Source of the DNA: Sporosarcina obsidiansis
GTDB taxonomy: Bacteria > Bacillota > Bacilli > Bacillales_A > Planococcaceae
Direction: 5' to 3'
DNA length: 64,000 nt
Assembly: GCF_009651005.1 (NCBI RefSeq)
Contig: NZ_WHVW01000016.1
Location: 1 to 64,000 of the forward strand
The notes beneath the pieces were generated by a model. It did not search any database. It saw only the letters and a list, made by a program, of their open reading frames with translations, and had not been told where the DNA came from. Each line of letters opens with the position of its first letter. Positions within the stretch are counted from its first letter, which is position 1. A program made the translations under genes and the position numbers. Of the stretch, positions 40,273 to 49,863 are shown one piece after another.

Positions 40273-42360
40273 TCATCTGGGAATCTCAACCCCTAGTTCT
40301 TCTAGCTGTTTTTGTGCTTCTTCCCAAGTAATAGTTCCTTCTCTTTGTTCGTCCATAATGCTTTGGACTTTAGTTCTCGTTTTCTCATCCAGATTAGAAA
40401 ATATCTCTTCTCTATTTCCTTTTCCCTTTGGCGGTAATTGGCCGTCATTTGGAGCTTTCATCCCATCTGGTTTCTCCATACCCTTCGGTGCTCCCATTCC
40501 ACCAGGACCAGATTTTTTTGCAGTGGTGATACCAGATTCATCAAGCCATGTCACTGTGTCTGAAATTGTGAACTCCACTACTTTCGTTCCACCTTGATAG
40601 TCACTATCTTCAAAAAGACCATCACTTTCTTTACCAGATGTTGTATCTCCTGAATAAAGTGTATAGGAAGCATCTTTCGTCAGTTTTGGAGAACTAATGA
40701 CAACCGATTGATAGTCTTTTTCGGGCGCAAATGTCACAATTTCCTTTCCTTCACTATCTTCTAGATGCAGTATAATTCCTGCAGATTGTGTTTTCGGATA
40801 ACTCATCAAAATCGTATTCTGCGATGAGTTTTCTGAAGTGGCCATCGCCATACCAGAACTTCCGGCAGCGATGAGAACACCGCCACTTATTTCAAAGTCT
40901 TCGTCATAATCCAGCGCGCCATTCCCATTATTCGTTGGTCCATTTACAATCACTGTGCCGCCTGTCATGGATATAGAACCATTTGAATCCAGACCATCTC
41001 CAGCTGCGTCAACATAAATATAGCCACCATTTATTGAAAGCAGACGATCGTCCGTTTGTTCAGTAGACGTGTCTACATTATCACTGCCTCCGCTAATGTT
41101 AATGCCATCATCATTCGCTTTAACATGAATTTCTCCGTCCAAGATTGCGATCGAACCACTCTCTATCCCCTCATAACTCTTGGTAATGTCGATATTTCCT
41201 CCTTTGATCAGAATGGATGTATCAGCATGAATTCCATCATCACCGGTAGCCACGTTTAACTCCCCACCCGTTATCGTGACAGAGTGGTTGCTGTGTATCG
41301 CATCATCTAATGAATCCAGTGTAATGCTTCCCCCGCCAATTGCCACTTCTTCATTTGCCTTAAGCCCTTTGGCACTAGCTGTCTCAGAGCTAGTGTCAGC
41401 TATGCTTGTATCCATTTCACCAGGGGCCGACCTCCCCATTTCGACATTCGCTATGTTTTCAGGGCTGCCGCCTCCAGATGAAATGTTGAAATCTCCGTCT
41501 GCAATCAGAAGGTACGTCTCCGCCTGAATGCCATCATTCACTGACTTAATATCAAAACTTCCTCCTTCAATGGCAATGATCCCTTTTGAAGCATCTTTGT
41601 CATTCATGGACTTCATCCCGTCGCCACTCGCTTCGATACGGACACTTCCCTCTTTAACAGCAAGGAGATCACGTCCGACTATTCCGTCATCAGCTGAATG
41701 AATTTGGATGGTTCCTCCTGTAATTTTCAATTGGTCTTTACTGGTGATTCCATCGTTATAATTGCCTTGCACGACTAGTTTCCCACTGCCGTTAATGGTC
41801 AGATCGTCTTTGCTAAATAACGCTGCATTCGGCTCGTCTTCCTCTGAATTCTCATAAACATACTTTGCTCCATCTGATAAAACGTTTTCTGTTCCTTTTT
41901 CTAATGAAATAATCGTTTTTTCAGCTTGTTTCACATAGATTGCGGAAGTAGTGGAAGAATGAATGTCCGCACCATTCAAAACGAGTCGTACGATGCCATC
42001 GTCTTCTGTATCCACAATGATTTGCCCGTCATCCAGCTTTCCTTGGATTGTATACACACCTGACGTTTTTATCGTGATGATGTTTTTGTCGATGACGACT
42101 TCCCTATCACCTTCAAAGCTTGCACTACTTCCATTCAACTGAATAGACGTTGCGTCTTCCCATTCATTATAAAAGTCTTCATCGGAATAGGTTACATGCT
42201 CGCTAATCACACTCGCTACTTCTTGACGTAAGCTCTCCGCTTCTGCAGTAGACTCATTATGGGTAGGTACATTTTTTGTATCATTACTGCAAGCGAACAA
42301 CAATGCGGTGCATAGAAGAGAGGCGCTTACTTTCATAAATTTAGAATGTTGTCTTTTCAT
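40273..42360 (-). CDS. lipoprotein with Cthe_2159-type carbohydrate-binding beta-helix (DUF4353)
   Basis: A 695-residue protein with a lipobox (LLCTALLFACSN, cysteine about 24). The ATG at 42360 follows AAGGAG; the longer frame has no site. The long body consists of repeated GG-x-I/L-x-I-x-x-x-x-D-G-I units (NGSGKLVVQGNYNDGITSKD, GGTIQIHSADDGIVGRD, GGSFDIKSVNDGIQAET), a right-handed beta-helix binding calcium and acidic polysaccharide in the Cthe_2159 family. The C-terminus has a methionine/proline/glycine-rich stretch and EQREGTITWEEAQKQLEEL. The operator before it equals that of the VTC operon. Confidence 0.8.
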   Translation of the reverse strand: MKRQHSKFMKVSASLLCTALLFACSNDTKNVPTHNESTAEAESLRQEVASVISEHVTYSDEDFYNEWEDATSIQLNGSSASFEGDREVVIDKNIITIKTSGVYTIQGKLDDGQIIVDTEDDGIVRLVLNGADIHSSTTSAIYVKQAEKTIISLEKGTENVLSDGAKYVYENSEEDEPNAALFSKDDLTINGSGKLVVQGNYNDGITSKDQLKITGGTIQIHSADDGIVGRDLLAVKEGSVRIEASGDGMKSMNDKDASKGIIAIEGGSFDIKSVNDGIQAETYLLIADGDFNISSGGGSPENIANVEMGRSAPGEMDTSIADTSSETASAKGLKANEEVAIGGGSITLDSLDDAIHSNHSVTITGGELNVATGDDGIHADTSILIKGGNIDITKSYEGIESGSIAILDGEIHVKANDDGINISGGSDNVDTSTEQTDDRLLSINGGYIYVDAAGDGLDSNGSISMTGGTVIVNGPTNNGNGALDYDEDFEISGGVLIAAGSSGMAMATSENSSQNTILMSYPKTQSAGIILHLEDSEGKEIVTFAPEKDYQSVVISSPKLTKDASYTLYSGDTTSGKESDGLFEDSDYQGGTKVVEFTISDTVTWLDESGITTAKKSGPGGMGAPKGMEKPDGMKAPNDGQLPPKGKGNREEIFSNLDEKTRTKVQSIMDEQREGTITWEEAQKQLEELGVEIPR

Positions 42361-42434
42361 TTTAAGCTCCTTATTGCAAAATGAAATTTCATCCATTTAG
42401 TAGATGATGTTTTGCTATGATCCCTATTATTCAG

Positions 42435-42458
42435 GACGAACCTTAAACGAAGCTTAAA
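42435..42458 (-). promoter_or_regulatory. response-regulator direct-repeat operator before the lipoprotein gene
   Basis: On the minus strand TTTAAGCTT-CG-TTTAAGGTT-CGTC: two 9-bp direct repeats with an 11-bp period, 21 of 24 positions identical to 44581-44604. The period fits tandem binding of an OmpR-family regulator. Confidence 0.72.
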
Positions 42459-42480
42459 AAAAGACGTTTTACATTAAAGT

Positions 42481-42508
42481 TTGCTTTTATGTCAATCGGT
42501 CCTATAAT
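42481..42508 (+). promoter_or_regulatory. promoter of the two-component genes
   Basis: TTGCTT - 16 nt - TATAAT, 50 nt before the response regulator ATG. The shared operator lies just upstream, so autoregulation is possible. Confidence 0.5.
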
Positions 42509-42558
42509 CTATCGTAAACCATTAAAAATTTGCTACATGATACAAAGGGGGGCACGTC

Positions 42559-43245
42559 ATGAAATTACTACTCATTGAAGATGACAAGTATCTCTCTGAA
42601 TCAATAGTTGAAACAACAAAGGAACTGTTCGAAACCGAGCAGGCTTTCGATGGAGAGGAAGGACTGTTTCTTGCGCAGCAAAACATTTTCGATGTCATTA
42701 TTTTAGATATCATGCTTCCGTATATGAACGGTTATGAAGTGTTAGAAAATTTAAGAAAGCAAAACGTCACAACGCCAGTCATTATGCTGACAGCCAAAGA
42801 TGGAATTGATGACAAGATTAAGGGTTTTAAAGTGGGGGCAGACGACTACTTAGTGAAACCATTCCATCGAGAAGAACTAGTCGTGCGGCTAGAGGCAATA
42901 GTAAGGAGAACAAGTGGTTTAGTAAAGGAAAATATCCTAACTTTTAAGGACCTCCATTTGAATATTAAAAATAAAACCGCGGAAATTAATGGAGAAGCAC
43001 TTAAGTTGAATGGAAAACAATTTGATTTGCTGGAGTATTTGATGAACAATCAAAACGCTATCTTGACCAAGGAACAGATTTTTGATCGAATATGGGGATT
43101 TGAGTCTGATACGTCTACAACAGTTGTAGAAGTGTACGCCAGTAATTTACGAAAAAACCTTAAGAAGTTTGGGTATGACCAACATATCAAAACCTTCCGG
43201 GGGTTAGGTTATATGTTGGAAGACCATGGTGAAGGAAATGTTTAA
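42559..43245 (+). CDS. OmpR-family response regulator
   Basis: A 228-residue regulator: receiver domain 1-115 with acidic pocket LLIEDDK (residues 4-10), phosphoacceptor D50 in IILDIMLP and the lysine in VKPF; winged helix about 125-225 with LLEYLMNNQNAILTKEQIFD and TVVEVYASNLRKNL. AGGGGGG precedes the ATG. Overlaps the kinase gene by 8 nt. It probably binds the 24-bp operators at 42435 and 44581. Confidence 0.93.
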   Translation: MKLLLIEDDKYLSESIVETTKELFETEQAFDGEEGLFLAQQNIFDVIILDIMLPYMNGYEVLENLRKQNVTTPVIMLTAKDGIDDKIKGFKVGADDYLVKPFHREELVVRLEAIVRRTSGLVKENILTFKDLHLNIKNKTAEINGEALKLNGKQFDLLEYLMNNQNAILTKEQIFDRIWGFESDTSTTVVEVYASNLRKNLKKFGYDQHIKTFRGLGYMLEDHGEGNV

Positions 43246-44536
43246 TAAACTCATTTTCAAGAAACAGCAGCTAAAGTTTATGATTTTCAACCTAATCGCT
43301 TTTACTGTGATTTTCACGATCTTTAGTATTATCATTTTCAGCCAAGTTCAACATACATTATTTTCAAAGACAGACGAGGAACTGTTATCATTTAAAGACA
43401 TGATAACAGATAACAATTCAAAAGATTTACGACGACCTCTTAAAGATGGGGACTTGGAACGGCCTGTGCCTGCTGACGAGAGAAGGAAAAATATGCCGAA
43501 TCCCCGGATGATTGTGTTGCATTGGGATAACGCAGGAAATATACGGAATGAAAATGAAATCGGAACTTTATTTTACGAAAACTACTTACAAGATTATAAG
43601 TTGGATAAAACAACTATGAACACGATTACCATGACGAAAATCAGTGATCAGTATCACTTCAGATATATTCTTTTCGAAGATCCTAATGGTGAGACCGAAA
43701 CTGCCTATACACAACTGATGATCAACGTGGATGCTGAACAAACCATCATTTCCAACTTTGAGAAACTGATCATTATCTGCTCGGTACTCTTCATTGTCCT
43801 CTCTATTTCCGCTAGTTTCATCTTATCTAAAAAGATGATGAAACCGATTATTCATTCTTGGAATAAGCAGGCGGAGTTTGTTGAAAATGCATCACATGAA
43901 CTTAGGACGCCGTTGACGATCATTCAAAATAAGCTGGAGTTTCTCCTAACGGCACCGCAAGAGAGAATTTCAGATAGATTTGAACATATCGCCCTGAGCT
44001 TGTCTGAAACAAGGCGGTTGTCCAAACTCACTTCGGATTTATTGACCTTGGCAAGAGCAGATTCGGCAGAAACACAGATTGTGAAGCAATCCATTCATAT
44101 CGATACATTCATCCAAAACGTTTGCAACCCGTATAAGGAAATTGCTGAGTCGCAGGAGAAGCACTTTTCGCTAACTTGTCAAAGCCCTTTTACTATAGAA
44201 GCAGATGAAACTCGGCTACATCAACTATTGGTCATTTTATTGGACAACGCTTTAAAATATACGACCGAAAATGATAGCATTCGTGTGAAAACATATGCCG
44301 AGGATCAGAAAGTTGCAATTGAAGTGAGCGATACGGGGATCGGGATCAAAGAAGAAAATATCCGTTACATTTTCGATCGCTTTTACCGAGAAGACAAATC
44401 CCGAACTAGAGAAACTGGAGGTATGGGATTAGGCTTGTCTATCGCCCAGTGGATTGTATCCATGCACAATGGAACGATTCATGTAATCAGGAACCAGAAT
44501 AAAGGAACCACTTTTATCGTCAGACTTCCAAAGTAA
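43238..44536 (+). CDS. sensor histidine kinase
   Basis: A 432-residue kinase: membrane helices about 14-38 and 175-197 enclose an extracytoplasmic sensor of about 135 residues; the H-box is NASHELRTPLTI with H220. The HATPase domain has LLDNALKYT (N), VSDTGIGI (G1) and GGMGLGLSIA (G2). The ATG at 43238 overlaps the regulator's stop and follows GGTGAAGGA; an earlier frame at 43226 is possible. Senses an unknown envelope or phosphate-related signal. Confidence 0.92.
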   Translation: MFNKLIFKKQQLKFMIFNLIAFTVIFTIFSIIIFSQVQHTLFSKTDEELLSFKDMITDNNSKDLRRPLKDGDLERPVPADERRKNMPNPRMIVLHWDNAGNIRNENEIGTLFYENYLQDYKLDKTTMNTITMTKISDQYHFRYILFEDPNGETETAYTQLMINVDAEQTIISNFEKLIIICSVLFIVLSISASFILSKKMMKPIIHSWNKQAEFVENASHELRTPLTIIQNKLEFLLTAPQERISDRFEHIALSLSETRRLSKLTSDLLTLARADSAETQIVKQSIHIDTFIQNVCNPYKEIAESQEKHFSLTCQSPFTIEADETRLHQLLVILLDNALKYTTENDSIRVKTYAEDQKVAIEVSDTGIGIKEENIRYIFDRFYREDKSRTRETGGMGLGLSIAQWIVSMHNGTIHVIRNQNKGTTFIVRLPK

Positions 44537-44565
44537 GAGATCACATCATCGTGGTCTCTTTTTTG
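44535..44565 (+). terminator. terminator of the two-component operon
   Basis: AGAGATCAC/GTGGTCTCT around ATCATC, followed by TTTTTT; it overlaps the kinase stop. Confidence 0.85.
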
Positions 44566-44580
44566 CTGTTGAATCATTCT

Positions 44581-44604
44581 TTTAAGGTTTATTTAAGGTT
44601 CGTC
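44581..44604 (+). promoter_or_regulatory. response-regulator direct-repeat operator before the VTC operon
   Basis: TTTAAGGTT-TA-TTTAAGGTT-CGTC, an 11-bp-period direct repeat ending 47 nt before the VTC gene ATG. It probably replaces or overlaps a -35 box. Confidence 0.75.
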
Positions 44605-44651
44605 TTTTAGTATGTAATTCATAATGCGATAGAAAAAAGGAGTAGATACAT

Positions 44652-45461
44652 ATGGCGATTGAAATCTTCAGTCGGAAAGAGCTAAAGTATTTAATCACTC
44701 GCTGCCAATATGACGAACTTGTGGAACGAATCGGGCCTGCGATGCGAAATGATAAGAATGGCGTCGATGGAAAATATTCAGTCACTAGCCTGTACTTTGA
44801 TAATGCGGAGAAAGGTATTTACTTCGAAACAAAAAACAAATTGAAATATCGTCAGAAGTTGCGCTTACGCGTATATGACGATGCCGATCTAAACAGCATG
44901 GCATTTTTTGAAGTGAAGCAGAAACATAAAAAAGTCGTTAATAAAAGACGGATGCTTTTGCAGCTAGCGGAGGCGTACCGCTATTTAGATGAAGATGGTC
45001 AAGCGGGGTTGGAACACTACAAAACGTCCAATTCACAAGTCATGAAGGAAATTGATTACTTCCGTACGTTCTATCGGTTACGTCCCGAAATGGTCGTGTC
45101 GTATAGCCGTCACGCATTGCATGGTATCCATGATTCAGAACTGCGTATCACCTTCGACTTCGACTTGCGTTGCCGGAAAGAAGATCTGCATATCGAGAAT
45201 GGTCCGTATGGAGAGTATTTCATCGATCAAAACCTCGTCGTGTTAGAAGTGAAAGTCGATCACAGTGTGCCGCTTTGGTTAGCTCGTATTTTACAGGAGC
45301 TACAGTGTGAGCAGCGTAGTGCTTCAAAGTTTTGTACGAGTATGGAGCTACTAAATGGAGATATATTACCACAGGCAGGATATTTTGAACCGAAATTATT
45401 AGAAGAACCACTAACAGGAGGAATAGAAAATGGATCAGATCACGAACTTGTTTACATTTAA
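44652..45461 (+). CDS. VTC-domain polyphosphate polymerase
   Basis: A 269-residue protein of the VTC/CYTH-like tunnel fold: RKELKYLI at the start, TSLYFDN (about 45-51), KLRLRVYDD (about 69-77), FFEVKQKHKK (about 85-94), a second-half basic set (YSRHAL, LRITFDFDLRCR) and LVVLEVKVDH (about 195-204). These basic and acidic residues line the ATP/polyP tunnel in eukaryotic Vtc4. In bacteria such proteins occur with DUF4956 and Cthe_2159/CotH genes. It overlaps the DUF4956 gene by 32 nt. Confidence 0.87.
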   Translation: MAIEIFSRKELKYLITRCQYDELVERIGPAMRNDKNGVDGKYSVTSLYFDNAEKGIYFETKNKLKYRQKLRLRVYDDADLNSMAFFEVKQKHKKVVNKRRMLLQLAEAYRYLDEDGQAGLEHYKTSNSQVMKEIDYFRTFYRLRPEMVVSYSRHALHGIHDSELRITFDFDLRCRKEDLHIENGPYGEYFIDQNLVVLEVKVDHSVPLWLARILQELQCEQRSASKFCTSMELLNGDILPQAGYFEPKLLEEPLTGGIENGSDHELVYI

Positions 45462-46116
45462 TGGATTAGAAAGCGGCACGCCCACCATCTGGATGAGTAT
45501 GACTGCGATGGCGTTAGCGGCTATGCTTAGTCTACTCATTACAAAGGTTTATCAAATTACGTTCACAGGAGAGCGATATTCACAAGCATTCGTTCATACG
45601 ATTATTATGATGAGTGTCATCGTATCAGTCGTTATGAATGTAGTGAGCGGCAATGCGGGTGTAGCATTTGGCTTGTTCGCTGTCTTCTCCCTCATCCGCT
45701 TCCGAAGTGCCGTGACGAACGCCAAGGATATCGCGTACATCTTTTTCGGATTATGTGTCGGGATGACAGCAGGACTCTTTCAATTCCCTCTCGCCATTGC
45801 ATTAACAGTATTCGCAAGTCTCATTTTCTATATTTTGTACAAAGTGGACTACGGTAAAGGAAAAGATACACAAATTCTAAAAGTGACGGTTCCTGAAAAC
45901 CTAAATCACGAAAATTTATTCGACGATATCTTAAATGAAAAAACTGAATCCTTCCAACTTCGACAAGTTGAAACAACGAACTTGGGAACGATGATTCTGT
46001 ATACATTTGCCATCCGAAGCAAGACCGATACGAAAGATCAGGACTTGCTGAATGAAATTCGTGTACGGAACGCGAATTTGAAAGTATCCTTATCTTATTT
46101 GGAGATGCGGGATTAA
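45430..46116 (+). CDS. DUF4956 membrane protein
   Basis: A 228-residue protein with four N-terminal membrane helices (about 20-40, 55-75, 80-95, 110-140) including GVAFGLFAVFSLIRFRSAVT (about 77-96), the strongly conserved DUF4956 block, and a soluble C-terminal domain (about 150-228). AGGAGG precedes its ATG within the end of the VTC gene. It probably forms the membrane component through which polyphosphate (or a related polymer) is made or moved. Confidence 0.85.
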   Translation: MDQITNLFTFNGLESGTPTIWMSMTAMALAAMLSLLITKVYQITFTGERYSQAFVHTIIMMSVIVSVVMNVVSGNAGVAFGLFAVFSLIRFRSAVTNAKDIAYIFFGLCVGMTAGLFQFPLAIALTVFASLIFYILYKVDYGKGKDTQILKVTVPENLNHENLFDDILNEKTESFQLRQVETTNLGTMILYTFAIRSKTDTKDQDLLNEIRVRNANLKVSLSYLEMRD

Positions 46117-46140
46117 AACAGAAGACTGGATGATCGATCG

Positions 46141-46208
46141 GAGTACCTGTGCGAGAAACTATTTTTTTGTTTAAATCATAATGAATATCTGTCACGCATG
46201 TACCTTTT
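46141..46208. repeat. GTACCTGTGC-family hairpin
   Basis: GTACCTGTGCGAGAAACT (46143-46160) and CACGCATGTACCTTTT (46193-46208). It ends the VTC-DUF4956 operon. Confidence 0.55.
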
Positions 46209-46300
46209 AATGTATACTCTGCTACTAGTTTTTCTCTGATTCTGTTTAAAAACTGACAGGAAGGGAAGAAAAAAAGCAGACTATAAAAGGATGTGATGGC

Positions 46301-47434
46301 ATGAAAGCAGTGACGTTTCAAGGAAAAAAGTCGATGGTGACGAAAGAAGTGAAAGCGCCAAGTATTCAAGAAAAAAGTGATATGATTATCCGCATTACGA
46401 CAAGTGGAATTTGTGGATCGGATTTGCATCTTTATCATGGCGGGATTGTGCCAGAACAAGATTATGTAGTTGGCCATGAACCGATGGGTATTGTCGAAGA
46501 GGTCGGTTCCGAAGTGAAAACAGTAAAGAAAGGCGACCGTGTCGTCATTCCTTTTAATATCGGATGCGGAGAATGTTATTTCTGCGAACACCAGATGGAG
46601 AGTCAATGTGATAACTCGAATCCGCACGGAGAAGTTGGAGGTCTGTTCGGTTTTGGAGAACCAAACGGAAATTATCCAGGCGGCCAGGCCGAGTACTTGC
46701 GTGTTCCCTATGCAGACTTCACATCCTTCAAGGTTCCGGAAAATAGCGAATTAAAAGACGAACAAATCGCACTGCTTTCAGATGTGATTCCTACAGCGTA
46801 TTGGAGCGTCATCCATAGTGGATTGAAAAAAGGAGATACAGCTATTATTCTAGGCTCAGGTCCGATTGGATTAATGGCTCAAAAATTTGCATGGATGCAA
46901 GGTGCTAAACGAGTGATTGCAGTAGATCATGTGGATTACCGTTTGCAGCACGCCGAAAAAACAAATAAAGTAGAAACCTATAATTTCAAAGAGCATGAGG
47001 AGATTGGTCAGTTGTTGCATGAAGAAACGAACGGTGGCGCAGACGTCGTCATTGATTGTGTCGGGATGGATGGAACCGTTCAACCAGGTGAAACATTCGG
47101 TTCCAGTGGCGATAACCAATTCGGAACGATCAGCCCAATCGTGACAGCTTCAGAAGTTGTCAGGAAATTTGGTACTGTCCAATTAACAGGTGTCTATGCG
47201 ACGGAGGCCAACAACTTCCCGCTAGGTGATTTTTTCACTAGAAACGTTTCCCTTAAAATGGGACAAGCTCCTGTTATCCACCTGATGCCTGAGCTGTATA
47301 AAAAAATCGAAGCAAATGAATTTGATCCAACAGATATTATTACACATAAAGTAAAATTGGAAGATGCTGCGGATGTCTATTCCATTTTCGATAAGAAAGA
47401 AGATGGCTGCATTAAAGTATTATTCCAACCGTAA
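46301..47434 (+). CDS. zinc-dependent alcohol dehydrogenase (MDR family)
   Basis: A 377-residue medium-chain dehydrogenase: catalytic zinc in CGSDLHLYHGG and GHEPMG (about 37-70), structural zinc cysteines in CGECYFCEHQMESQCDNSNP (four C, about 88-107) and NAD-binding GSGPIGLMAQ (about 187-196). The longer structural region resembles the formaldehyde-dehydrogenase-like branch, so a toxic aldehyde or short alcohol may be the substrate. GGATGTGATGGC precedes the ATG. Confidence 0.9.
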   Translation: MKAVTFQGKKSMVTKEVKAPSIQEKSDMIIRITTSGICGSDLHLYHGGIVPEQDYVVGHEPMGIVEEVGSEVKTVKKGDRVVIPFNIGCGECYFCEHQMESQCDNSNPHGEVGGLFGFGEPNGNYPGGQAEYLRVPYADFTSFKVPENSELKDEQIALLSDVIPTAYWSVIHSGLKKGDTAIILGSGPIGLMAQKFAWMQGAKRVIAVDHVDYRLQHAEKTNKVETYNFKEHEEIGQLLHEETNGGADVVIDCVGMDGTVQPGETFGSSGDNQFGTISPIVTASEVVRKFGTVQLTGVYATEANNFPLGDFFTRNVSLKMGQAPVIHLMPELYKKIEANEFDPTDIITHKVKLEDAADVYSIFDKKEDGCIKVLFQP

Positions 47435-47496
47435 TCGAATAAGAGTGAATGAGTAACACCTGATCTCTGACATCACATTTCGTAACGAGATAGTAG

Positions 47497-47546
47497 ACTT
47501 TTGAGCCCTTGAGAACTCTAGTAAGAGTTTCCGAGGGTTCTGTGTT
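47497..47546 (+). terminator. terminator-like hairpin after the alcohol dehydrogenase
   Basis: GAGCCCT...GAACTCT and AGAGTTTC...AGGGTTC fold around AGTA, followed by TGTGTTTT. Confidence 0.6.
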
Positions 47547-47590
47547 TTAGTGATAACATTTGGCCTATCGGTTAGTTATTCCCATATCAA

Positions 47591-47654
47591 GGGTATCTGT
47601 GCAGGAACCTTCCGAATTAGTTTACACACGCATGATTATGTATCACGCAGATCT
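47591..47654. repeat. GTACCTGTGC-family repeat (degenerate)
   Basis: GGTATCTGTGCAGGAACC and later TATCACGCAGATC. It directly follows the decayed Rpn 3' end. Confidence 0.45.
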
Positions 47655-47658
47655 CTCT

Positions 47659-48632
47659 TCACTCTTCATTTATGATGCAGTTTTTTTGAATAGTAAGCAC
47701 TATTTGTTTATCAAGTTTTGTAACTTCAGCAACCTTCTCTGCTTCCATTGCCATTGCTAAAAGACTTTAATCCATTTGTTTCTTTAGTTTCATTCCCTCT
47801 TCATGAGCTTTCTGTTCAGCTTTCAGGGTTGCTTCCTGCACGCGCAATTCCGCATTCCTCACAGCTGCCTCTTCATCCATAACCCGCTTCATCCTAGATT
47901 CATAAGCAAAAATTTCTTCCGACGTGCCACTTAATGCTTCCCAGCTTTTAAAAGCCGAGCGAAGTGTTTCATCATTCATGGCGATCTCCTCCAATTGTCT
48001 AAAGATTCATCATAAATTTCCTCATTCCGTTGATCGACAATGCCCAGCAGCAACTATTTCGCTAACACATCGTCTGAAGGATTCAACTTCTCCTCATTCC
48101 AATCTCGAATCAACTTATCCATTTCGATAAAATGAAACTCCATGATATCGGTTAACTTGAATCGTTCCTCGTCTTCATACAAATGATAGGTCGTATGAAA
48201 CTTTTCCGTTTGGCTAAAGAGACCGAAATTCAATACGTTAATCGCAATCACGGGATGTAATTCCTTATAACCCATTCTTGGTTTCATCGGCTTCCGGTAG
48301 ACACCTGCCCAATAATAAATAGACCGATTCACCATATCGTATTGATTTGTAAACTGGATCTCAACATTCATCCATTCCTCAGCATCTGTCACAACTAATA
48401 AATCCAGCCGTGATTGCTTATCCTCTTCGTATTCACCCCCCGCTTCAGTAGTAGAGAAAGAAATATCTTGTATTCGATCTCCATCCGTTCGTTTCAGGAT
48501 CGCATTCAGAAAGACTATCGTAATCTTTTTATTATGTTCACTACCAAACAATCGTTTGAAAGCGTAATCTACCTTTAGGTCCATCAAACGTTCCAATGGT
48601 AGCCGTTTTAACACACGTAGTTTAGAATCCAT
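47659..48632 (-). pseudogene. Rpn-family (PD-(D/E)XK) nuclease gene, decayed copy 1
   Basis: The first 192 codons (48054-48632, LPLERLMDLKVDYAFKRLFG; SRLDLLVVTDAEEWMNVEIQ, the D..ExQ nuclease motif) end at TAG where copy 2 has TGG. A 1-nt deletion near 47990 then shifts the frame just before an internal ribosome site GGAGGAG and ATG (47979, MNDETLRSAF...). The C-terminal part stops at TAA (47767), after which the frame still reads SLLAMAMEAEKVAEVTKLDKQIV. Three lesions show it is dead. Confidence 0.85.
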
Positions 48633-48930
48633 CCTCTTCTACCTCGAATTCTGTTAATTAGATCATATCATTTTTCAATTCATTTTTGTGAATATCACTC
48701 ACTGTTTTCACTAAGTGTAGTGGAGATACATTCGACTCGTCAAAACGGTGAAATCGTATTTTGTTCGGGTACAAAGTCGATAGGTATCACGTTGTTATTT
48801 GTCAAAATTGAATTTCGCTAACTATTTTAGGATGAAAAATGAATTTTAGGAGTTTTTATTCGGGATGTGTAGGTATCTCCCAAACAAAAAAGCACCTTAT
48901 CCCTTTAAGGACAAAGTACTTATCTCTATT
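48633..48930 (-). repeat. conserved 5' flank of the Rpn gene (copy 3)
   Basis: The intact context of the flank also found at 22340 and 39876. It ends in a hairpin (48883-48930) with GCACCTTATCCC and GGACAAAGTACTT arms that can serve as terminator for the leftward msrA unit. Confidence 0.65.
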
Positions 48931-49022
48931 ACCAATCAAATCTCCACGATCTGTATCTCATATATTAAACACCAACATTTGAAACCAGTTCAGCACGTAA
49001 TACAGACCCTATTTTTGAGAAC

Positions 49023-49502
49023 CTACCTCGATTGCTTATATTTACTTAGCATTTCATCTGGAATATGACAATAATCATTTGGACATCTAGTTAACCGATC
49101 TTGATGCTCTTCTGCACTTCGCACATAGTTTGTAAGAAGCCCTATTTCAACGACTATACGATCATAATCATTTCTCTCCGTAAGAAATGCCTTCGCCTCT
49201 GTTAAGTGTTCAGGATCTTCACTATATACACCTGTTCTGTATTTCACGCCAATATCCTGTCCTTGTTTATTCAAACTATATGGATCAATGATTTCAAAAA
49301 AATATCCCATTAATTCTCTGACTGTTACTACCGTCGGATCAAATTCTGTTTTTACACATTCAGCATACCCATCATACTCACCTTCAAGTGTATGACTTAT
49401 TCCATTAGCTCGTCCTGCTTCTGTAAACATAACGCCAGGTAACGTTTTAATAAAAGCTTGTACTCCCCATAAACAACCACCTGCAAAATAGATGACTTCC
49501 AT
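49023..49502 (-). CDS. msrA: peptide methionine sulfoxide reductase MsrA
   Basis: A 159-residue MsrA with the active-site cysteine in FAGGCLWGVQAF (about residues 6-17; most MsrA have GCFWG). Downstream EFDPTVVTVRELMGYFFEIIDP and DIGVKYRTGVY are family blocks. It reduces oxidised methionine with thioredoxin. The C-terminal resolving cysteines are fewer than in long MsrA forms (one, near RCPNDYCHIP, has two). AGAGGAG precedes the ATG. Confidence 0.9.
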   Translation of the reverse strand: MEVIYFAGGCLWGVQAFIKTLPGVMFTEAGRANGISHTLEGEYDGYAECVKTEFDPTVVTVRELMGYFFEIIDPYSLNKQGQDIGVKYRTGVYSEDPEHLTEAKAFLTERNDYDRIVVEIGLLTNYVRSAEEHQDRLTRCPNDYCHIPDEMLSKYKQSR

Positions 49503-49636
49503 ATGGACACTCCTCTCTAAGACCCAATTTTTATAGGAATGATGACACCCATTGTAAACCTCTCTTCAAGACAGCCTTAATCTTCTTTCCTTGAAGATTC
49601 AAAATAAAGTGCTACAAGTAGAGAAAAAGATTGGAA

Positions 49637-49859
49637 TCAAGCCAACATATTTCTAAGTGCTGACTGCTTCTGAAAATAGTACGCAATGGGTATGAAACTA
49701 CTCGTACAGATCAGCATAGAGAACAAAGATCGTTTAGCCAAACCAAATATCACGTAATAACACCCATCAAAAATGAAGCACACCAAAGTAGAACAAAAAA
49801 TCAACGCCAACATTTAAAACGATTGCTATTAACTTTAGTATCGTCCTACCGCTACCCAT
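49637..49859 (-). pseudogene. frameshifted small membrane protein
   Basis: After AAGGA the frame MGSGRTILKLIAIVLNVGVD continues to VLHF and stops; a frame 1 nt away continues from the same point with GCYYVIFGLAKRSLFSMLIC to a stop at 49637. Together they make a membrane protein of about 74 residues, immediately downstream of the 49864 lipoprotein gene. Confidence 0.5.
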
Positions 49860-49863
49860 TCCT

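Noticed and set aside
45821..46627. 268-codon minus-strand frame opposite DUF4956 and the alcohol dehydrogenase
   Set aside because: Antisense shadow of two clear genes, no family-like sequence.
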